A stretch of DNA of 29,208 nt from Bacteroidetes bacterium UBA2322 (GTDB lineage: Bacteria; Bacteroidota; Bacteroidia; Chitinophagales; UBA2359): contig DDVC01000196.1 in assembly GCA_002345145.1 (NCBI GenBank), positions 1 through 29,208 on the forward strand, written 5' to 3'. Position numbers and translations under genes: made by a program. Each line of letters starts with the position of its first letter. The stretch's first letter is position 1. Positions 24,127 through 29,208 of the stretch are shown piece after piece. Below the pieces are notes generated by a model. The model did no database searches. It saw only the letters and a program-made list of their open reading frames with translations, and had not been told where the DNA came from.

Positions 24127-24675
24127 TTAGGCAGCAGTTTTACCTAATTTTATGAGGGCAAAAGCGGCATAGTTAATTATATCGGTATAACCGGCTTCTA
24201 CGCCTTCCGATACTTGTGTATTACCGCCGTTGTCTTCAATTTGTTTAATGCGCAGCAGTTTCATCAAAATTAAATCGGTAAAAGAGCTGATGCGCATAGA
24301 GCGCCAGGCATCGCCGTAATCGTGATTTTTGGCTTGCAACAGGGTTAAAATATGGGTTACTTGCTGGTCATATAATAGTTCGGTTTGGGTAAGGGGCAGT
24401 TCCAATCGGGTTTCGTGGGTAAGGGCAGTTTGCATCAGAGCCATAATGCAGTAATTTACAATGCCGGTAAACTCTGCCGCCACATCATCTTGTACTTTTT
24501 GGCTGCCTTTTTCTTCTATGGTGCGTATGCGCTGGGCTTTAATAAAAATTTGGTCGGTAAGCGAACTCAGCCTCAGTATGCGCCAGGCAGTGCCATAATC
24601 GGCGGTTTTTTGCATAAAAACCTGCTTGCACTGTTGCAGTACCTGCGCTACTTGGTGGTGGGTGTTGGTTTCCAA
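24127..24675 (-). CDS. DUF1599-type protein with two internal repeats
   Basis: A 182-residue soluble helical protein made of two related halves. Residues 24-82 contain TADYGTAWRILRLSSLTDQI and residues 117-176 contain NHDYGDAWRSMRISSFTDLI; both continue into R-I-[KR]-x-IE and end in a helix with IxNYxxxAL. The start is a TTG (24673-24675), as no ATG or GTG lies between it and the upstream in-frame stop, and the next ATG (24615) would remove conserved residues. Acidic and basic residues recur at matching positions, which suggests a pseudo-symmetric ligand-binding site. The general pattern recalls nucleotide pyrophosphohydrolases of the all-alpha type, but that is speculative. It probably forms an operon with the BT_3928-type gene. 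Confidence 0.85.
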   Translation of the reverse strand: METNTHHQVAQVLQQCKQVFMQKTADYGTAWRILRLSSLTDQIFIKAQRIRTIEEKGSQKVQDDVAAEFTGIVNYCIMALMQTALTHETRLELPLTQTELLYDQQVTHILTLLQAKNHDYGDAWRSMRISSFTDLILMKLLRIKQIEDNGGNTQVSEGVEAGYTDIINYAAFALIKLGKTAA

Positions 24676-25223
24676 TTTAAACAGGTGGTTTTACAATTTT
24701 GGGCAAAATTAACGCATTTTCGGGCATTTCAACTAAAAACTTAGTTCATGGCTGTATTATTAACCTTTTGTAACTACTTAGATACTTCCCATCATGCAGG
24801 TTCATGGCGTATGTGCAGGCTGATTGGTAAGATTTGCGGCAGCAATTAGCACACGGATAACACAGATGAGGCTGATTTACACAGATTTTTAAAATATCGG
24901 GATTTTTTAATTTTCCGGTTAAACTATTATCGGGTTTGCCGTTGTTTAGTTTACCAAGTACCCACTACTGACTATCAAATACCCACTACAATCCCGATTT
25001 TGTTTCTTGCAAAGGCGCAAAAAGTGAAGAGTGAAAAATTAAAAATTAAGAATTACCGACTACTAACTGCCAAATACCCACAAACTACACTTTTACCCGT
25101 ATTTATCCGTTTAATCCGCGTTATCTGTGTGCTTTTTTTGCTGAAAACAGGGGTGTATAGCTCAAAATAATTACCATTTCAAAAGTTTTCCGAAGTTTTC
25201 AGCAATTGAGAGAAACGCCGTTT
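24676..25223. other. 548-base gene-free region with repeat element
   Basis: It lies between the DUF1599-type start (minus) and the bshA stop (minus). Most of it (24837-25154) is the second copy of the inverted-repeat-ended element also found at 15060-15268. I see no coding sequence or RNA gene. The promoter of the DUF1599 gene should be in the leftmost 150 bases, but no consensus box stands out. Confidence 0.6.
24837..25154. repeat. Dispersed element with inverted-repeat ends, copy 2
   Basis: The left end AGCACACGGATAACAC starts at 24848 and the right end finishes with TTATCTGTGTGCT at 25133; the ends are imperfect inverted repeats of about 29 bases. The conserved flank TTGCTGAAAACAGGGGT runs to 25154. 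It is longer than copy 1 (15060-15268) by about 110 bases, which include a reverse copy of the TTTGCGCCTTTGC/AAACAAAATCGGG repeat (24993-25020) and CCACTAC-like words. Confidence 0.75.
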
Positions 25224-26390
25224 TTACCCGGGCAGTCGTTTACTCGGGTTCTGTTTACAAAGCACACAACGCTCCAATACGGTTTCGTAGTAGCGCTCAT
25301 ACATAGGCACTATGTTATTTATATCAAAACGCTGGGCTTGTTTTAGGGCGTTATCTCTAAAAGTTTGCAGCCGTTCTTTGTTAGAGAGTATGTAAACGGC
25401 ATTGGCAGCCATTTCTTCTACATTGCCCACGGCGCTCATAAAACCGGTAACGCCATTGATATTAATTTCGGGAATACCGCCGGTGTCTGATGAAATAACC
25501 GGCACCTCGCAAGCCATAGCTTCCAGCGCTGCCAAACCAAAACTCTCACTTTCGGAGGGCATTAAAAACAAATCGGTAACAGCCAGCAGCTCGCCTACGG
25601 CATCTTGTTTGCCCAAAAAGCGCACTTCGTGGGCTATGTTAAGGTCGCGGCACATTTGCTCGGCTTTCATACGTTCGGGTCCATCGCCTACCAGCAGCAG
25701 TTTGGCAGACAGTTTTTGCTGAACGTGGTAAAAAATTTGCACCACATCTTCTATTCGTTTTACCTTTCTGAAATTAGACGTGTGCATGAGCACAAACTCG
25801 CCGTTTGGGGCAATGGCTTTTTTAAAATGGTCTTTGTTATATTTTTTAAACTCTTCTAAATCTATAAAATTAGGTATCACCTCAATTTGGTTTCGCACTT
25901 CAAAAAAGTCAAAGGTTTGCTTTCGGAGGCTGTCAGATACTGCGGTTACGCCGTCTGATTGGTTAATAGAAAAAGAAACTACGGGCGCAAAGGTGGCATC
26001 TTTACCTACAAGGGTAATATCGGTTCCGTGCAGGGTAGTAACTATGGGGGTGTAAATGCCTTTTTCCTGCAAAATAGTGCGCGCCAAAAAAGCGGCAGAA
26101 GCATGAGGAATGGCATAATGCACATGCAAAATATCTAACCGGTAAAACTGTATTACATCTACCAATTTACTGGCAAGGGCAGTTTCGTAGGGCGGGTATT
26201 CAAACAGCGGATAGTCTAAAACACTTACTTCGTGGTAGTAAACGTTGTCAAAAAAATGGTAAAGTCTTGCCGGTTGATTGTAGGCTATAAAATGCACTTC
26301 GTGCCCGTTTTTGGCAAGGGCTTTACCCAGTTCGGTAGCCACTACGCCACTGCCGCCATAGGTAGGATAACAAACAATGCCTATTTTCAT
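25224..26390 (-). CDS. bshA: N-acetyl-alpha-D-glucosaminyl L-malate synthase BshA
   Basis: A 388-residue GT-B fold glycosyltransferase of family 4. ATG 26390 begins the conserved MKIGIVCYPTYGGSGVVATE; a longer frame upstream adds 32 unrelated residues. BshA links GlcNAc from UDP-GlcNAc to L-malate, the first step of bacillithiol synthesis. Visible features are the glycine-rich N-terminal loop, HVHYAIPHASAA, TLHGTDITLVG, and the sugar-nucleotide site ESESFGLAALEAMACEVPV starting near 280, with the E-x7-E pattern. The long match to BshA rather than to a general GT4 enzyme makes the assignment firm. The next step, BshB1, is encoded at 13968-14702. Confidence 0.95.
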   Translation of the reverse strand: MKIGIVCYPTYGGSGVVATELGKALAKNGHEVHFIAYNQPARLYHFFDNVYYHEVSVLDYPLFEYPPYETALASKLVDVIQFYRLDILHVHYAIPHASAAFLARTILQEKGIYTPIVTTLHGTDITLVGKDATFAPVVSFSINQSDGVTAVSDSLRKQTFDFFEVRNQIEVIPNFIDLEEFKKYNKDHFKKAIAPNGEFVLMHTSNFRKVKRIEDVVQIFYHVQQKLSAKLLLVGDGPERMKAEQMCRDLNIAHEVRFLGKQDAVGELLAVTDLFLMPSESESFGLAALEAMACEVPVISSDTGGIPEININGVTGFMSAVGNVEEMAANAVYILSNKERLQTFRDNALKQAQRFDINNIVPMYERYYETVLERCVLCKQNPSKRLPG

Positions 26391-26501
26391 GTGTTTTGAG
26401 AGGTTTACCCGCAAAATATGGTTTTGGGTAGTAAAAGAACAAAAAACAGGAGTATAAGTTGTGCCGGCTCTATGGCAGCCGTTCACAAAAAATGCAGGTG
26501 G

Positions 26502-27284
26502 TTAGTTGCCGGTAAAATTAGGCGGGCGTTTTTCAATAAAAGCGGTAATGCCCTCTTTGTAATCTGCCGAAAAGCCGGCAAGTTGCTGGTAGTAGGCTTC
26601 TTGTTGGAGCATGGTATCTAAATCGGCCTGCAATGATTGGTTGAGCATTTTTTTTATGTAGCTTACTGCTTTGGCAGGCGCTTTTACAAAATAATCGGTA
26701 ACTTGTTTGGTGGCGGCATCTAATTCTTCATGTGGCACCACTTTGTTTACCAAGCCTAATTGTACGGCTTCGGCTGCACTGAGTTTAGTGCCCATAGCCG
26801 CTATTTCAAACGCTTTTTTAGAGCCCACCATACGGGGTAAAAAGTAAGACGAGCCGCTATCCAGCACCAATCCTACATGCACAAAGGCTTCTATGAGCCA
26901 TGCTTTATCAGAGGCAATAACCATATCGCAGGCAAGAGCCAGTGAGCAACCGGCGCCGGCAGCCACACCGTTTAGGCGGCATATAACCGGCTTGGGGCAG
27001 TTGCAAATGGCTTTAATCATCGGGTTATAGCGGTTTTCTACTGATTCGCCTAAATTGCGTTCTCCTATTTTATCTTTTATGTCTTTTAAATCTTGCCCCG
27101 AACAAAAAGCCTTGCCCGCTCCCGTTAGCACTATTACCTTTACCTGCGGGTCTTTACCTGCTTTTTTTACCGCATCGGCAAGTTCGCCGTTCATGGTTTC
27201 CACAAACGCATTAAAATTATCGGGGCGATTAAGGGTAATAAGGGCTACGCCATCGGTTACGGCAGATAAAATGTGTTGGTACAT
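26502..27284 (-). CDS. Enoyl-CoA hydratase/isomerase, PaaG-like
   Basis: A 260-residue crotonase-fold protein; ATG 27284 starts the conserved MYQHILSAVTDGVALITLNRP. The oxyanion-hole segments are GAGKAFCSGQDL (56-67) and GVAAGAGCSLALACD (106-120). At the catalytic positions it has GLVLDSGSSYFLPR, with D142 in place of the glutamate of true hydratases, as in PaaG, which isomerises 1,2-epoxyphenylacetyl-CoA to an oxepin. The enzyme could serve phenylacetate breakdown or another isomerisation; no other paa gene is present here, so the substrate is uncertain. It lies 111 bases upstream of bshA on the same strand. Confidence 0.88.
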   Translation of the reverse strand: MYQHILSAVTDGVALITLNRPDNFNAFVETMNGELADAVKKAGKDPQVKVIVLTGAGKAFCSGQDLKDIKDKIGERNLGESVENRYNPMIKAICNCPKPVICRLNGVAAGAGCSLALACDMVIASDKAWLIEAFVHVGLVLDSGSSYFLPRMVGSKKAFEIAAMGTKLSAAEAVQLGLVNKVVPHEELDAATKQVTDYFVKAPAKAVSYIKKMLNQSLQADLDTMLQQEAYYQQLAGFSADYKEGITAFIEKRPPNFTGN

Positions 27285-27347
27285 AAAAAAAGAGGTGGGT
27301 AATGGGTGATGCAATAAATATGTTTAATGTGTTTTTTCTCCCGATGG

Positions 27348-28295
27348 CTATTTTTTGCCCCAGTTGTGCAGAAAGTCCATTTCTTCTTTGCTCAATCTGT
27401 CGTAACCCGATTGGGCAATTTTATCCAAAATAGCATCTAATTTTTCCTGTTCCGAAGGCGGGGTAGCGCTGCCCGGTTTGCCCGATGCTGCACCGGCGGC
27501 GTTAGCAGTATAAGCGCCCGTATAAGTGGTTTTGGTATAGGTAGTTTGGCTGCGTTCTGCCCGCATCATCGGTTTTTGCTTCAACAATCCGCCAATAAAA
27601 TGGCGCACATTATCGGTAAACCGGTTAAAATGTAGGGAGTAATCCGTTCCATTTTGCAACCGGCGAATGAAAAAATACCCAAAAACAGCGCCGCCCAAGT
27701 GTGCTATATGTCCGCCCGGATTTTCTTTGGGAATGGTAATAAGGTCAAACAAAATAAAAAACATGGCTATATATTTTATCTTCACCGGACCTAAGAACAT
27801 CAAATTGATTTCTCTGTCGGGGGCTAAGGTGGCAGCCGCCAGCATAATTGCCATTACCCCCGCCGAAGCGCCCAACATAGGCACCTCTAAAAACTTGTGC
27901 AGCGCCGGAATGAGGTTAAACATAACCGTACACAACAATGCCCCGGCAATGCCGCCCATAATAAAAATAGGTAAAATTTTCTTATTGCCTAAGAAATCAT
28001 ACACTATATTGCCAAAAATGTAAAACGTAAGCATGTTAAACGCCAAGTGCCAAAGACCCGAATGTAAAAACATATAACTTACTACCGACCACGGCTTCCA
28101 TATCAGTTTTTGGAGCGAAGCGGTTACCATAAACCACTCCAAAATGTTTTCATGAGTTTGGGGAGCGCCTGCAAAAAAGAACAATACGCCTAAGAGTTTC
28201 TCAAACACAAATACAAATACAATAACCAGTATAAGCCGGATAATCATGTTGCCGTAGGTAAACTGGTTTTTAATGTCGTCTATAATAGATTGCAT
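27348..28295 (-). CDS. Rhomboid family intramembrane serine protease
   Basis: A 315-residue membrane protein with about six transmembrane segments in residues 15-212. The rhomboid active site is present: GASAG with S144 as nucleophile and H199 in GGHIAHLGGAVFGY. The HSGLWHLAFNML segment (78-89) gives H83 and N87, which stabilise the oxyanion. The C-terminal 100 residues are a soluble tail with a Thr/Ala/Gly-rich linker and a final segment LDAILDKIAQSGYDRLSKEE, which resembles a short helical motif often seen at the end of Bacteroidota rhomboids. Substrates are unknown. It ends 63 bases before the PaaG-like gene start on the same strand. Confidence 0.92.
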   Translation of the reverse strand: MQSIIDDIKNQFTYGNMIIRLILVIVFVFVFEKLLGVLFFFAGAPQTHENILEWFMVTASLQKLIWKPWSVVSYMFLHSGLWHLAFNMLTFYIFGNIVYDFLGNKKILPIFIMGGIAGALLCTVMFNLIPALHKFLEVPMLGASAGVMAIMLAAATLAPDREINLMFLGPVKIKYIAMFFILFDLITIPKENPGGHIAHLGGAVFGYFFIRRLQNGTDYSLHFNRFTDNVRHFIGGLLKQKPMMRAERSQTTYTKTTYTGAYTANAAGAASGKPGSATPPSEQEKLDAILDKIAQSGYDRLSKEEMDFLHNWGKK

Positions 28296-28520
28296 GGTTT
28301 TAGAAATATGCTGAAAGGTGAAGGTAAAGCCTAAAAAGCCGTTAAGGGGCGCTATATTGTTGTAGCCCGAAAAAAACCGCCAAATTTAGGCATTTTAGGG
28401 CAAACGCTGCTAACTTTTGTTCCGCTTATGGCAAAAACGCCGCTTGCATCAGCATTTTAGGCGGGCTGCTAAATCAACAAAATTATATTTTGCATTGTTT
28501 AAGGGTTATTTAATGTCTTG

Positions 28521-28528
28521 TAGTTTTG
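28521..28528 (+). promoter_or_regulatory. -7 promoter box upstream of the small membrane protein gene
   Basis: TAGTTTTG is an exact match to TAnnTTTG, 43 bases before the ATG at 28572, in the divergent gap beside the rhomboid gene. A TTG at 28495-28497 could be the -33 element, but the spacing (23) is long. Confidence 0.5.
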
Positions 28529-28571
28529 AATACAAGCTGTATAATTTCATAGGTAAAAAGACCGCCTCACC

Positions 28572-28949
28572 ATGATTGGAAAATACCTTGCCATTTTTAG
28601 CGACCCGTTTTTTTGGATAATGGTAGCCATAGCTACTTTTTTAGGCTACTTGGTTTATAAGTATTATGTAATAGGTAATACCGGTGTAAGCGAAGAAGAA
28701 GACAGGCTGTATGCACTGCTAAAATTGCACGGGCTTACCTACCTAAGGTCTCAAACCCAAACCCAAGCCATTCCTTCAGGCTTGCCCGGCGCTATCTTGC
28801 AGGGCAAGGGCATTTACACCTACCGCACCGTTAGCGCCCAAAAATCAACAGGCGAACAGGTGGAGTTTTGGGCTTGTTTTGAATACCAAAATGGTATGCT
28901 TGCCCATGTTTACTGGCTGCCCGATTTAAAACAAACAGCCGGAGTGTAA
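28572..28949 (+). CDS. Small membrane-anchored protein, function unknown
   Basis: A 125-residue protein with one N-terminal transmembrane segment (about 12-33) and a soluble domain of roughly 85 residues. The soluble part has an acidic start (VSEEEDRLYALLKLHG) and beta-type strands (GKGIYTYRTVSAQ, VEFWACFEYQNGML, AHVYWLPDL). I do not recognise a family. It may face either compartment; the lack of a signal cleavage site and the short N-terminus suggest an anchor. It has its own promoter box and is not clearly in an operon. Confidence 0.68.
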   Translation: MIGKYLAIFSDPFFWIMVAIATFLGYLVYKYYVIGNTGVSEEEDRLYALLKLHGLTYLRSQTQTQAIPSGLPGAILQGKGIYTYRTVSAQKSTGEQVEFWACFEYQNGMLAHVYWLPDLKQTAGV

Positions 28950-28987
28950 GTGGTTAGCGAGTACCTGGTAATTCACAATTCGTAAAT

Positions 28988-29060
28988 GGTAGATAGTAGT
29001 TGGCGCTAAGAAATAACAACTAACTTGCATCTTTTCGTTTTTGCGAGAAACAAAATCGGG
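28988..29060. repeat. Dispersed intergenic repeat (GCGAGAAA family), copy 2
   Basis: It contains GGTAGATAGTAGT, GCTAAGAAATAACAACTAA and TTTTGCGAGAAACAAAATCGGG. The first parts match 21755-21810, and GCGAGAAACAAAATCGGG matches the reverse complement of 24993-25010 with one difference. It encodes nothing; the window end to 29208 continues with AT-rich sequence and no gene. Confidence 0.65.
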
Positions 29061-29208
29061 CTGGTAGTAGGTAGTGAAGAGCGGTGAATGTTTAGTATCG
29101 GGATAAATATAGTAGCAATTCAAAAACGCAAAAGGCGCTTGTTTTCCCGATTCCCGATGTTTGGGCGTAGAATGGTAAGCCACAAAAATTGCTGAAAAAA
29201 TGCTGCCC

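Overview
The window comes from a Bacteroidota chromosome, most likely an environmental Sphingobacteriales/Saprospirales/Chitinophagales-type organism. The evidence is the gene content (gliding lipoprotein gldH, a RicT-type PSP1 protein, bacillithiol genes bshA and bshB1, and BT_3928-, DUF1599- and DUF6913-type proteins), near-absence of Shine-Dalgarno sequences, and Bacteroidota -7 promoter boxes (TAnnTTTG). GC is roughly mid-40s percent by eye. I see no rRNA, tRNA, prophage, transposase or CRISPR array. The family-level placement is inference.

Left part (1-7250, all plus strand): a compact clade II (Sec-type) nitrous oxide reduction operon. The order is a lipoprotein monohaem cytochrome c, nosZ, a membrane protein fused to NosL, nosD, nosF, nosY, then a small cupin overlapping nosY and a group III truncated haemoglobin. 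A Crp/Fnr-type palindrome (61-78) sits just upstream of a -7 box, which suggests control by low oxygen or nitrogen oxides. Cytochrome c, NosZ and the NosL domain all carry lipoboxes, so the electron donor, the reductase and its copper chaperone all look membrane-tethered. NosDFY would supply maturation.

Middle part: a minus-strand block with fabI (fatty acid synthesis), gldH (gliding), ricT and a 993-residue GH3-beta-lactamase fusion lipid- or periplasm-directed by its signal segment. This is followed on plus by a small two-helix membrane protein and bshB1. Positions 14703-17508 form the most accessory-looking stretch: a 723-base gene-free region with a dispersed repeat, an unrecognised lipoprotein, and a DUF2490-like outer-membrane gene broken by one in-frame TGA.

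Right part: housekeeping genes accA, a DUF6913-type protein overlapping dapA, a small conserved protein, a family 2 glycosyltransferase and an SDR (plus strand). Then come minus-strand BT_3928-type and DUF1599-type genes, bshA, a PaaG-like crotonase and a rhomboid protease, and last a small membrane protein on plus. bshB1 and bshA carry out the first two steps of bacillithiol synthesis but lie about 11 kb apart.

The gene-free gaps hold several families of short dispersed repeats (a perfect 22-bp palindrome, two copies of an element with inverted-repeat ends, and recurring shared tracts). The most noteworthy items are the NosB-like/NosL fusion with an internal lipobox, the Crp/Fnr site, the extension of the nos operon into cupin and globin genes, the single-nonsense DUF2490 gene and the paired repeat elements.
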